From: CBDBBY01 sp965205055
Lineage (GTDB): Bacteria; Pseudomonadota; Alphaproteobacteria; Rhodobacterales; Rhodobacteraceae
Direction of reading: 5' to 3'
Length of the DNA stretch: 64,000 bases
Assembly (NCBI GenBank): GCA_965205055.1
Contig: OZ242030.1
Span: forward strand, 4,688,801 to 4,752,800
This document shows positions 43,584 through 52,381 of the stretch, piece by piece; the stretch's first letter is position 1, and each line of letters opens with the position of its first letter. The translations under genes were made by a program, and so were the position numbers. A model generated the notes under the pieces. It was not told the origin of the DNA. It did not search any database and was given only the letters and a program-made list of their open reading frames with translations.

Positions 43584-46194
43584 ACGACCGCTTCTGGCGA
43601 TGCCGCGTCCCGAAACGCGCAAGCCCAAACGAACCGGCTTTCCTCGAGAAAAAATTCCAGCCGCGGGGATCGACCAGCAGGCAAAGAGGATCGGACCACG
43701 ATTTGATAGGCTTGAGCGGGCGATTGGACACCCTGAAACGCTGACAGATCTCCGCGATGATCCATCCGCGATCATCCCCGAACGGGCGCTCGTATTCGAG
43801 TTGGCAAGCAGCGTCGTAGATTTCTATCGCGCAATTCGTAGCCTTCCTACGCTTGAATTCCTTGGCGAAGACGAGGGGGACGCCGAGCCTGACGATATCT
43901 TCTTTGAACGGGACGAGGACAATCGGCCTCTTTCTCACAGGCGCGTTCCTCGTCGCCTGTATTTCACGATGCCGGATCGTGCTGCGCTTGAGGAGCTGGT
44001 CAGCCTTTGGAACCGATATCGGCGCGGAGAGCCGCCTGAAAGCGGCTTCACGGCATGGAGGGATGTATTCGGGCATCTTGTGGATATCCGCCCTTGGGGG
44101 CCCGAAGACCGGATGAACGAGGAGACCATATCCGATTTCAAAGAGACTCTTGAAGCATATCCGGATTCTCCTGTCCAGCTTGAGGTGGAATTCTGGTATC
44201 GGCGAGACCCGCGGCGTCAAAATGACGTTGAAAACGCCTTTTCAGCCAAGTTGCGGGAGATGGGTGGAACACCGGTAAATCGTGCTTCGATTGAAGCCAT
44301 TTGGTACCATGCTGCTCTCGTAAGCCTTCCATCTGCAGCGATGCGAGACCTGATGGACCGGCCCGAATTTGGTCTAGCCGCAATTGACGACGTGATGTCT
44401 TTGCGACCTCAGTCGCTGGTCGAAGGACCGGTTGACGGTGCCCTCGATGATCTGGCCGAGGTCGGCATTGCGACAGAACAAGCGCCGCTCGATGAGCCAT
44501 TGGTCGCGCTTCTCGACGGCATGCCATTGGCGCAGCATGACTGTCTTTCCGATCGATTGGTAATAGACGATCCGGATAACTTTGGAGACGAATATCGCAG
44601 TGCCGCCGATCAGCGGCACGGCACAGCCATGGCGTCTTTGATATTGCGCGGAGACTTGAATGGGCCGGAAAGCGATCCGCCGGTCACGGGAAAACTTTAT
44701 GTTCGACCTGTCATGTATCCGCAGTATTATCATTTCGGCGGCGCCACGGAAGCCATGCCGCCGGACGATCTTGGCATTGATCTGATTTGGCGTGCTTTCA
44801 TCCGAATGTTTGAAGGCGAAGACGGCGATGAGCCAACTGCGCCAACGGTTTGCGCAGTAAATTTTTCTCTTGGCAATCCGAAAAGGCGGTTCGCTGGCGT
44901 AATGAGCCCATGGGCTCGGCTAATCGATTATCTTTCTTGGCGCTACAACGTCTTGATTATTGTCAGTGCCGGAAACATTCAGGATCATCTGGAATTGATA
45001 GGTGTCGGCAATTGGACGGATTTCGAAAACGCGAGCGCATCAGACAGGCAAGCGACCATGATTCGCTCGATCCTACGACGCCGAGCGGACCGGCGACTGC
45101 TTTCTCCATCCGAAGCAATTAACTCTTTGACCGTTGGCGCTGCCCACTGCGATCATGTCCAACAATCTGGATCTATTCCGCTTTCCGTAAATCCGTATGA
45201 GAATCCGTTTCTTCCTAACATGAGCTCTGCATTGGGGACGGGATTCAGGCGCTCCGTCAAGCCGGAGATCCTTGTGCCGGGAGGCGCAGAACATATCAGT
45301 GCGAGCAGCAACATTGCTCCAATTGAAGTTCGCCCAACTGCGCCTCCTGGAAGAAATTTTGGAATTGGGGTTGCGAGGCCGGATCCTGCCGGTCAAACCA
45401 ATCGCAGAGCAAACATGTCCGGGACAAGTGTCGCAACCGCATTGGCGACGCACAATTCTCTTCGAATTCTTGAAATGCTGGGAGAATTGCCGAACGAGCC
45501 TCCTCATCCGCGCGTGGATGATCCAGACTTCCACGCTGTAATCTTGAAGGCCTTGGTTGTGCACAGTTCCTGTTGGGACGTCAGTACGGCGGATGCGCTC
45601 AAGGCGGTCGCAAACGAACAAACGGATCTCCACTGGGAGCATGAACGCGACGAAATCGGCCGCTTTCTTGGCTTCGGTTGTCCGAGGTTCGAACGGATGA
45701 TCGATTGTGCCAAGAACCGTGCAACAATGTTGGGATGGAACATTGTCGGTTCCAAGGAAATGCATCAGTTCGCAGTACCGCTTCCAAGTGGACTTGGCGG
45801 ACTTAGCGGATTTCGAGCGCTAACCGTCACGATTGCTTGGACGACGCCAATCACGCCAGGCCACCGCGCGTATCGTTTGGCGAAGATTGAAGCAGGGCCT
45901 GGCGGCGACGGGAAGTTTTCAATTGGGGTGAAGAACGCACAGCACCAGCCTTCACACAACGCCGTCGGACGAGGTTCCGTCTACCATCGCAGATGGGAAG
46001 GCGGCGATGCTGCAGAATTCGTTGACGGCGGAAATCTTTTGCTCGACGTAACTTGCCGTCCGACCGCAGGTGATCTGGATGATAAAATTCGCTATGCGGT
46101 AGTTGCGACGCTGGAGGTCGGGCAGGATGTGGCGGTAGATGTCTACAATGACATCCGGACGCAAATTGTGGATGCGATAGGCGTACGCCCGTGA
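43576..46194 (+). CDS. ietS: IetS-type subtilisin-like serine protease
   Basis: An 872-residue S8-family peptidase without a signal peptide, so it should act in the cytoplasm. The catalytic triad is intact: Asp314 (VALLDGMPL), His348 (RHGTAMASLIL) and Ser618 (SGTSVATA). The oxyanion-hole Asn467 lies in IVSAGN. An N-terminal region of about 300 residues without recognised fold precedes the protease, and about 250 residues follow it. Translationally coupled to the ATPase gene. In IetAS systems both proteins are needed; the cellular target of the protease is not established. Moderately lower GC than the neighbouring metabolic genes fits an acquired module. Confidence 0.83.
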   Translation: MAERPLLAMPRPETRKPKRTGFPREKIPAAGIDQQAKRIGPRFDRLERAIGHPETLTDLRDDPSAIIPERALVFELASSVVDFYRAIRSLPTLEFLGEDEGDAEPDDIFFERDEDNRPLSHRRVPRRLYFTMPDRAALEELVSLWNRYRRGEPPESGFTAWRDVFGHLVDIRPWGPEDRMNEETISDFKETLEAYPDSPVQLEVEFWYRRDPRRQNDVENAFSAKLREMGGTPVNRASIEAIWYHAALVSLPSAAMRDLMDRPEFGLAAIDDVMSLRPQSLVEGPVDGALDDLAEVGIATEQAPLDEPLVALLDGMPLAQHDCLSDRLVIDDPDNFGDEYRSAADQRHGTAMASLILRGDLNGPESDPPVTGKLYVRPVMYPQYYHFGGATEAMPPDDLGIDLIWRAFIRMFEGEDGDEPTAPTVCAVNFSLGNPKRRFAGVMSPWARLIDYLSWRYNVLIIVSAGNIQDHLELIGVGNWTDFENASASDRQATMIRSILRRRADRRLLSPSEAINSLTVGAAHCDHVQQSGSIPLSVNPYENPFLPNMSSALGTGFRRSVKPEILVPGGAEHISASSNIAPIEVRPTAPPGRNFGIGVARPDPAGQTNRRANMSGTSVATALATHNSLRILEMLGELPNEPPHPRVDDPDFHAVILKALVVHSSCWDVSTADALKAVANEQTDLHWEHERDEIGRFLGFGCPRFERMIDCAKNRATMLGWNIVGSKEMHQFAVPLPSGLGGLSGFRALTVTIAWTTPITPGHRAYRLAKIEAGPGGDGKFSIGVKNAQHQPSHNAVGRGSVYHRRWEGGDAAEFVDGGNLLLDVTCRPTAGDLDDKIRYAVVATLEVGQDVAVDVYNDIRTQIVDAIGVRP

Positions 46195-46324
46195 GACGTC
46201 AATTGCCGCTGCCGGAACGAATTGTCGGATGAATTGCGTTTTCCCATCGCGGGATTCTCTGCAAGCAGAGCAGGTCCCGGCTGGCAGCCGGTCGGAATCC
46301 GAAGACTTCGGGCATCCAAGCTGC

Positions 46325-46492
46325 GGGTGCATCCCATAATTTTTGGTCAAATAGGATGCCGCCTGCCGAAAGCCGAAGTCGGCCCCTGCTCTCCCGCCGA
46401 ATGATGCTGCGAAAACAACCGTAGGCCCGAAATCATCAATTGGAGGGATTGCCGCGCCGTAGCTGTCTGACCAGAAAAATTGGGATGCGCCG
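46325..46492. mobile_element. MITE-like element, 168 bp, with ISKra4-type ends and 9-bp target duplication
   Basis: Ends are GGGTGCATCCCATAATTTTT on the left and, inverted, CGGCGCATCCCAATTTTTC on the right, resembling the terminal repeats of the complete element at 7199. The interior has no transposase. The 9-bp sequence CCAAGCTGC flanks it exactly at 46316-46324 and 46493-46501, the same duplication length as for the full element. This is the signature of a non-autonomous copy moved by an ISKra4-family transposase. Apart from it, the 46195-46636 gap contains no supported gene. Confidence 0.8.
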
Positions 46493-46636
46493 CCAAGCTG
46501 CGCCCAGATGGATTGCGAATTGAAATTCGTGCTATTCTGTTGCGCGGGCGACGGTCTGCCGAACGAAGCCGCGACGGGACGAGTTGCGGCGCGAGATCGG
46601 CTCGAATGAACTGCGGCTGCGCTGAAAAAATGAGAA

Positions 46637-47362
46637 ATGACTATGCGAATTCTGGTTTTGCAACATGCGAGAGAAGAGCATCCCGGGGCTTTCACGGAAT
46701 TGCTCGACGAAGGCGGACACAAGATTTCCACCGTTGAGCTCGACGAAGGCGAGCGTCTTCCTTCATTGGACGATTTCGATGCGTTGTGGGTGCTCGGCGG
46801 TCCCATGGACGTCTGGGAAGAGGATGTTCATCCGTGGCTCGCCGGAGAAAAGGCGTTCATCCGCGAAGCGGTCGAAACCCGAAGCATGCCTTATTTCGGA
46901 CTTTGCCTGGGGCATCAACTCCTTGCCGAAGCGCTCGGCGGGCGATGCGGCAAGGCGAAGGAATCCGAGGTCGGGGTTATGGATGTGCACTTGACGGATC
47001 CCGGGTCGGAAAGCGCGTTTCTGGATAGCGTGCCGGATACCTTCAAGTGCTTGCAATGGCATGGCGCCGAAGTCCAGGAGATGCCGGAAGGCGCGGTCTG
47101 CCTCGCAAAATCTCCTGCTTGCGCAGTTCAGGCAATGAGCTGGGGTTCGCATGCATTCTCGGTGCAGTTCCATGTTGAAGTCGATCCGGACACGGTCGAT
47201 GCATGGGCGGCGATCCCGGAATATTCGGCGGCGCTCGACAAGGTCTACGGAAAGGGCAGTGCGGAACGGCTTGCCAAGGAATGCGCTGCGAATGCGCACG
47301 AATTCGACCGCCTGACCGAGCTGGTCTACATCAACTGGATGCACGCGGCGTCGCGCGCTTGA
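46637..47362 (+). CDS. Class I glutamine amidotransferase-like protein
   Basis: A 241-residue stand-alone GATase1 domain. The triad is complete: Cys90 (FGLCLGHQLLAEALGG), His179 and Glu181 (FSVQFHVEVD). WVLGGPMDVWEEDVHPWL gives the oxyanion region. Stand-alone members of this family hydrolyse gamma-glutamyl amides such as gamma-glutamyl-polyamines or supply ammonia to partner synthetases. Its position beside a gamma-glutamyl-amine-type operon makes hydrolysis of a gamma-glutamyl compound plausible. Converges tail to tail with the regulator gene, with three bases between stops. Confidence 0.82.
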   Translation: MTMRILVLQHAREEHPGAFTELLDEGGHKISTVELDEGERLPSLDDFDALWVLGGPMDVWEEDVHPWLAGEKAFIREAVETRSMPYFGLCLGHQLLAEALGGRCGKAKESEVGVMDVHLTDPGSESAFLDSVPDTFKCLQWHGAEVQEMPEGAVCLAKSPACAVQAMSWGSHAFSVQFHVEVDPDTVDAWAAIPEYSAALDKVYGKGSAERLAKECAANAHEFDRLTELVYINWMHAASRA

Positions 47363-47365
47363 TCG

Positions 47366-48055
47366 TCAGGTTGCCGACGCCCGCGTCAAAGACAGCCGCG
47401 CGGTCTCCAGATGCTCTCTCATGCAGCGTGCCGCGACCTCCGGCTCACGGGCGCGAATCGCATCCACGACGTTTCGATGCTGCCGGCTGTAGCGGTCGAT
47501 GATTTGCTGATTGAGCGTGATTTGGCGCATTCGCAGCCAGTCGCTCTGCGCGCGCACGGCCCTCAATTGCTCGGCGATCCAAATCAGGAGGGAGTTTCCG
47601 GTGGTTTCCGCAAGCCGGAAATGGAATAGATCGTCGAATTCCGCGAACCGGTCCGCGTCTGCCGCGCTGGCCTCCATTTCCCCGAGCAAATCGTCGAGAT
47701 CGTCGAAGTCGGCGTTGATGGCGTTCATTACGGCCAGGCGGCATATGTGCGGCTCGAATGCAAATCTGGCATCCATGAGTTCCAGCGGTCTCGTGGGCTT
47801 GGAGTAGCCGCCGGCTTTCAAGTCGACCTCGCCCAGAACGTAAGTCCCGCTCCCCTTTATGGATTGAACCAGTCCTTCATCCGTCAACTGTCGGAGGGCG
47901 CGCTGGACGGTTCCTCTGGAGCAATCGAATTTTTTTGACAGATCGCGCTGCGGAAGAAGCCGGTCATTCGGTTTGAGCGTTCCGACCGCGATCTCGTTCC
48001 GCAGCTGTGCGGCGACCCCCGAAGACCCTGCTCCCGATGATGTCGAAAATTCCAT
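47366..48055 (-). CDS. GntR-family regulator, FCD subfamily
   Basis: A 229-residue transcription factor. The N-terminal winged helix (about 15-75: LLPQRDLSKKFDCSRGTVQR, LRQLTDEGLVQSIKGSGTYV) is followed by an FCD ligand domain with the metal/ligand residues in EFDDLFHFRLAETTGNSLL, RQHRNVVDAI and MREHLETAR. Start at ATG 48055 (MEFSTSSG), with GGAG nine bases upstream. Divergent from the long rightward operon that starts at 48435. A TTGATAC-N7-GTATTAA palindrome directly before that operon is the likely operator. FCD proteins usually bind small organic acids. Confidence 0.87.
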   Translation of the reverse strand: MEFSTSSGAGSSGVAAQLRNEIAVGTLKPNDRLLPQRDLSKKFDCSRGTVQRALRQLTDEGLVQSIKGSGTYVLGEVDLKAGGYSKPTRPLELMDARFAFEPHICRLAVMNAINADFDDLDDLLGEMEASAADADRFAEFDDLFHFRLAETTGNSLLIWIAEQLRAVRAQSDWLRMRQITLNQQIIDRYSRQHRNVVDAIRAREPEVAARCMREHLETARLSLTRASAT

Positions 48056-48411
48056 TGGATGGTTCTCCGAAGCCCAACTTGTTCCAATTCGTAAGGCAAC
48101 TTTGCAACGAAGCAAATCCAATTTCAAGGATGGTAGGATCTTTCGCTTCTCTCGGGATCAATGCGCCGGTTCCGTGGTACCGACTTGCTCCAAAGCGAAT
48201 TGCCGGAGGGCCGACAGGAGTCCGTGCGCGCCCCCAATTTGATCAAGTGCCCGACCTCGACGGAACGTTGCAGAAGCCGTTTCCATTTTGCAAGAAAGGA
48301 AAAATCCTTGCGGACAATCCATGTTTCGGCGGCGAGCAACTCCATTGTCGGCGGGGAATTTAATTCATTGCTGATCCAAAATAGTCCAATTTACGCAAAA
48401 ATTGTTGCATA

Positions 48412-48432
48412 TTGATACAGAATTGGTATTAA
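48412..48432 (+). promoter_or_regulatory. Probable operator of the FCD regulator before the second amine operon
   Basis: TTGATAC-N7-GTATTAA, a near-perfect 21-base palindrome with one mismatch, ends two bases before ATG 48435. AT-rich sequence around it could hold a promoter, but no -35/-10 pair is convincing. The leader would be very short. The rest of the divergent gap 48056-48411 shows no gene. Confidence 0.55.
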
Positions 48433-48434
48433 TA

Positions 48435-49841
48435 ATGCTGAAAGCTGATTCGCTGGACGATTCAATCGCGCGGCGAACGGCAAGGGGAGCGGAGGCGATT
48501 TTGGAAATACCGGATCACGTGGAATTCGCGATCATCGGCGCGGGCGTCCACGGCTTGTCGACCGCGTGGAGGCTTTGCCGGCGCCTTCGCGACCGCGGCG
48601 AGGAGACCGAAGGCAGGATTGCGGTTTTCGACAAATCGGGCGTCGCGGCGGGCGCGTCCGGGATCGCCTGCGGAGTCGTGCGCAACAATTATTTCCAGCC
48701 GGCGATGCGCAGACTCATGGCTCATTCCGTTGGCGTCTGGGAAAGCGACCCCGAGGGGCTTAGCTATCATCCGGTCGGCTACATGCAGATTTCATGCGAA
48801 TCGATGAGGGAGGATGTGGCCGCGATCTTTGAGCAGCAGCGCGAGATCGGCTACGAAAGCGTTTTCGTCGAAGGCGCGAACGCCGCCACGAAATACATGC
48901 GCGGCCTTTTCGACGATTGGCAGGCGCGGAACATCACGTCCGTGCTGCACGAAAAGAGAGGCGGCTACTCGAACAACACCCTGTCCATGCAAGGACTCGC
49001 GAAAAAAGCGACCGATCTCGGAGCGCGAATTCATTCCGGCGTCAGAGTTGTCGGCTTCACGTGCGAGTCGGGGTCGGAAGCGATCCAAGCGATCGAAACG
49101 GATGCGGGCGCGATCCGGTGCGACCACGTCGTGATCGGCGCCGGGCCGTGGGTGAGGGATTTTTGGGACATGCTCGGCCTTCCGAAGCGCATTTCCGTAC
49201 ACGATCCGTCATCCGGGCAGAGCCATGAAACGGACATGTGGCGGTATTGGCAATTGGAGGAAGGCGTCCTCGAGCTTCCGCCGGAGACATTGCTGACGAA
49301 CGACGGCGACGTCCCGCCGGTGATCCACGTCGACACCGACGCGCCGCTGCATGCGGAAGGCGGCGAACTCGTCACGGACGAGATGTGGGGGATCTACTAC
49401 AAGCCGGACTGGCATTTCGATGGCGTCCAAGGCGGCGCTTCGCCTTACAAGGTTCCGACTCCGGTCGATGAGGTCGCGATCGACCCTTACGGCCCGTCCA
49501 GCCCGGAGTTCGTGGCCGGAAAGGATTTCGAAGTCATGTGGACGTCGGCGCTCGCTCATTGCCACAAGCGGTTCGAGGGGATGTCCAGGAAATTCCGCAA
49601 GGAGCCTTCGGGCGGCATAGGATGCTTCACGCCGGACAGCTTCCCGGTATTCGACAGGTTCCGGGAAAATGCGACGGTGATCGCGGACTCGAACCACGGA
49701 TGGAAGATGATCGGCGTCGGCCATCTCGTGGCCGACGAGGTTTTGGGGGAGGAGCAGGAGCTTCTGGCTCCGTTCCGGTTCGACAGATTCGCAAGGGGCG
49801 AATTGCATCCCGTGTCCAACAGTCCGTACCCTTGGAGCTGA
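48435..49841 (+). CDS. FAD-dependent amine/amino-acid oxidoreductase (DAO family, SoxB-like)
   Basis: A 468-residue flavoprotein. The dinucleotide-binding motif FAIIGAGVHGLSTAWRL lies about 40 residues in. SGVAAGASGIACGVVRNNYF follows, and IGAGPWVRDFW and SNHGWKMIGVGHLVADEVLG close the FAD site. It is a single-chain relative of the SoxB/MgdA subunit and of glycine/sarcosine oxidases, so it should oxidise a secondary amine such as an N-alkyl amino acid. First gene of an operon with glutamine-synthetase-like and glutamate-synthase-like enzymes, which suggests an N-alkylglutamate as substrate. That is inference. ATG 48435 is used; an in-frame TTG lies 33 bases upstream. Confidence 0.8.
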   Translation: MLKADSLDDSIARRTARGAEAILEIPDHVEFAIIGAGVHGLSTAWRLCRRLRDRGEETEGRIAVFDKSGVAAGASGIACGVVRNNYFQPAMRRLMAHSVGVWESDPEGLSYHPVGYMQISCESMREDVAAIFEQQREIGYESVFVEGANAATKYMRGLFDDWQARNITSVLHEKRGGYSNNTLSMQGLAKKATDLGARIHSGVRVVGFTCESGSEAIQAIETDAGAIRCDHVVIGAGPWVRDFWDMLGLPKRISVHDPSSGQSHETDMWRYWQLEEGVLELPPETLLTNDGDVPPVIHVDTDAPLHAEGGELVTDEMWGIYYKPDWHFDGVQGGASPYKVPTPVDEVAIDPYGPSSPEFVAGKDFEVMWTSALAHCHKRFEGMSRKFRKEPSGGIGCFTPDSFPVFDRFRENATVIADSNHGWKMIGVGHLVADEVLGEEQELLAPFRFDRFARGELHPVSNSPYPWS

Positions 49842-49886
49842 CGCTAACGGCGGGCCGCCGCCCGCGACTAAAGTAAAGGAGAGATC

Positions 49887-51368
49887 ATGCCGGAAATGGA
49901 TATAGAAGCGTTCGTCCACGCGGACGGGCGTGCCGACAAGGTCAAGCAGGTCCGCGAAAAGATAAACGAGCTGGGCATTGAATACATCTATCTTCAGTTC
50001 GTCTCGGTCACCGGGAAGATCATGGGCAAGGGAATCCCGGCCGACCATTGGGAGAGCATTGCGGAAAAGGGCTTTCAGCTGGTCTACGGAGCCACGGTCA
50101 ACCTGTTCACGAACAGGAGGGGCGACTATCTGGGATACGGGCCGGAAGCGGCGGAGCTGGTCGGAATTCCGGAACCGGAAACGATGATGCAGCTTCCTTG
50201 GGAGCCGAAGATCGCCAGATTCTACTGCACGCTGTTCCGGAATCGCGAGGAGAAGGAGAACCCGGGCGGCTATCTCACCTCGGATTGCCGCGGCAACCTC
50301 CACCGCCAGCACGCGAAATTCAAGGAGAAGCACAAGGGGCTTCATCTGCGAGTCGGAACCGAGCCGGAAATGATGTGGCTGAAGAGGGACGAGCAGGGAA
50401 GGCCCGCTGGCGGGTTCTCAAAGCCGTTCTGCTACCACATCGACCAGTTCGAGAGCCTTCGGCCGGTCTACATGAAGGTGATCGAATACTCGCGCCGCAT
50501 GGGGCTGGACATGATCCAGGGCGATCACGAGGACGCGCCGGGCCAGCTGGAATTGAACTTCATGTTCGACGAGGTGGCTCGGAACGCCGACCGCCTTACG
50601 ACATACCGCCAGATTTGCGCTCAGGTCGCGCGCGAGTTCAATCTGATCGCCTGCTTCATGTCGAAGCCGTTCATGGGCGTTTCGGCCTCGGGCTGCCACC
50701 ACAACATTTCACTTTGGCGCGGCGGCGGCGACGAGTTTCGGCCGGTCGGAAACGATCCCGAAAATCTGCCGGGCATGTCTGGGTCGTTCATGTACATGCG
50801 CGGCGGGGAAAACACCTTCATGCCTGAAGGCGACGACCCGCAGATGCCCGGAAAGATCGGCCGCGCCGCCATCGGCGGGATCGTGCGCCATTTGCGGGCG
50901 CTGACGGCCATCGGATCCTCGACGGTCAACTCGTACCGGCGGCTTTGGGACACCGGATTTTGGGCGCCTGTGTTCGCGGACTGGGGCTTCCAGAACCGAA
51001 CGACCGGACTGCGCGTGTCCGCGCCCGGCCGCTTCGAATACCGTTCGGTCGATTCGATGGTGAACCCGTACCTGATGGGGTCGGCGATCCTCGCAGCCGC
51101 GGAAGACGGCGTCGTGAACAATCTGGATCCGGGCAAGCCGGAGGAGCGGAACATCTATGAAGCGATCAAGGCGGGCAAGGACGTCAAGAAGCTGCCGATG
51201 TCGCTTGGCGAGGCGTTGGACGCGCTGGCGGAAGACGATGTCATTCGGGGCGCGCTCACCGGAGAGATGTATCGGCTCTACCACGAATACAAAACGGACG
51301 AGTGGGAGCGTTTCATGCACTCCGTCACGGATTGGGATCTCGACACCTACATCGACTGCCTGCCGTGA
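49887..51368 (+). CDS. Glutamine-synthetase-fold amine-glutamate ligase (GlnT/GmaS-like paralogue)
   Basis: A 493-residue ligase with GS signatures: GTEPEMMW, QGDHEDAPGQLELNFMF, SGCHHNISLW, NSYRRLWDTG and the Arg-rich FEYRSVDSMVNPYLMGSAIL. About 60 residues longer than the gmaS product at 37781, with insertions around the HHNISLW region (GGENTFMPEGDD). Clearly a distinct subfamily, so the amine substrate may differ. Good ribosome site (AAAGGAGAG) before ATG 49887. Starts 45 bases after the FAD oxidoreductase. A 10-bp hairpin follows it before the next gene. Confidence 0.8.
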   Translation: MPEMDIEAFVHADGRADKVKQVREKINELGIEYIYLQFVSVTGKIMGKGIPADHWESIAEKGFQLVYGATVNLFTNRRGDYLGYGPEAAELVGIPEPETMMQLPWEPKIARFYCTLFRNREEKENPGGYLTSDCRGNLHRQHAKFKEKHKGLHLRVGTEPEMMWLKRDEQGRPAGGFSKPFCYHIDQFESLRPVYMKVIEYSRRMGLDMIQGDHEDAPGQLELNFMFDEVARNADRLTTYRQICAQVAREFNLIACFMSKPFMGVSASGCHHNISLWRGGGDEFRPVGNDPENLPGMSGSFMYMRGGENTFMPEGDDPQMPGKIGRAAIGGIVRHLRALTAIGSSTVNSYRRLWDTGFWAPVFADWGFQNRTTGLRVSAPGRFEYRSVDSMVNPYLMGSAILAAAEDGVVNNLDPGKPEERNIYEAIKAGKDVKKLPMSLGEALDALAEDDVIRGALTGEMYRLYHEYKTDEWERFMHSVTDWDLDTYIDCLP

Positions 51369-51383
51369 TGCGATGAGACTTTC

Positions 51384-51407
51384 GGGCGGCGCGGACGCGC
51401 GCCGCCC
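51384..51407 (+). promoter_or_regulatory. Strong intergenic hairpin inside the operon
   Basis: GGGCGGCGCG (51384-51393) pairs perfectly with CGCGCCGCCC (51398-51407) around a four-base loop. No U tract follows, so it is not a standard terminator. It may stabilise the upstream message or attenuate transcription between the ligase and GlxB-like genes. Confidence 0.6.
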
Positions 51408-51445
51408 GCCCGCCCGCGAACGAAAATTGGAGACAGGACGCGAAA

Positions 51446-52381
51446 ATGTGCGGAATTGCTGGATTGATCCACCGCGGAAGCGTCTCGGGGATCGGGTCCG
51501 AGATGACTGCGATGCTTCAGGCGTTGAAGCATCGCGGCCCTGATTCGACCGGGTACGCGGTTTACGGCACGGGCAGCCCGGGTGAGCGTGTCATGCGATT
51601 CAAGGTCGCCGAGCAGGAGGACATGGGCAAGGGCAGCGGAATATTCAAGGCCATTGAAGACAGGATCGCCCGCGTGGATGCCATCCTCGAAGAGCACGGC
51701 GCCGAGGTCAAAGCGCGCGAGAAAGCCACCGAATACGCCTTGCGGTACGTGATTGCCCACGACGGCGACACGGAGGCCATGGCACGGCATGTCGAGGAGA
51801 CCGACGGCGTCGAAATCCTTTCGCTCGGAAACGGCTTGGAACTCATAAAGGACTTGGGCGACGCGTCCGAGGTCGCCGACTCCTACGGGTTGAGCGGATT
51901 CTCCGGGACGCACGGCATAGGGCACACTCGGATGGCCACCGAGTCCGATGTCGATATCCGTTCGGCGCATCCGTACTGGGCGTTTCCGTATAACGACGTT
52001 TCAGTCGTGCACAACGGCCAGATCACGAACTACTGGATCATGCGGCGCGAAATGGAAAGGCGCGGCCACCGTTTCATGTCCAGCTGCGACTCCGAATTGC
52101 TTGCCGTCTACACCGCGCACAATCTGGCGAACGGCGAGACGCTCGAGCACAGCATGCGGAAATCCGTCGAGGAGATCGACGGCGTCTTCACCTATCTGGT
52201 CGCCACGAAGGACGAACTCGGGATGGCCAAGGACACGATGGCCGCCAAGCCCCTTGTTCTTTACGAGAGCGGAGATCTGATCGCGATGGCCTCCGAGGAG
52301 GTGGCGATCCGTTCAATCCTGCCGGAAGAGATCGACACCTATGATCCTTACGACGAGGAGGTTCGCGTATGGAGCGCCTAA
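51446..52381 (+). CDS. GlxB/MgsA-like class II amidotransferase subunit (second copy)
   Basis: A 311-residue Ntn amidotransferase domain starting MCGIAGLIHRG, with nucleophile Cys2. KHRGPDSTGYAVYG, GHTRMATESDVD, HNGQITNYW and SSCDSELLAVY complete the active site. Paralogous to mgsA at 34805 but clearly diverged, including an insert of about 60 residues (VDAILEEHGAEVKAREKA region). Expected to split a gamma-glutamyl amide and feed the amine to the FMN subunit encoded two genes later. Overlaps the next gene by 13 bases. Confidence 0.82.
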   Translation: MCGIAGLIHRGSVSGIGSEMTAMLQALKHRGPDSTGYAVYGTGSPGERVMRFKVAEQEDMGKGSGIFKAIEDRIARVDAILEEHGAEVKAREKATEYALRYVIAHDGDTEAMARHVEETDGVEILSLGNGLELIKDLGDASEVADSYGLSGFSGTHGIGHTRMATESDVDIRSAHPYWAFPYNDVSVVHNGQITNYWIMRREMERRGHRFMSSCDSELLAVYTAHNLANGETLEHSMRKSVEEIDGVFTYLVATKDELGMAKDTMAAKPLVLYESGDLIAMASEEVAIRSILPEEIDTYDPYDEEVRVWSA

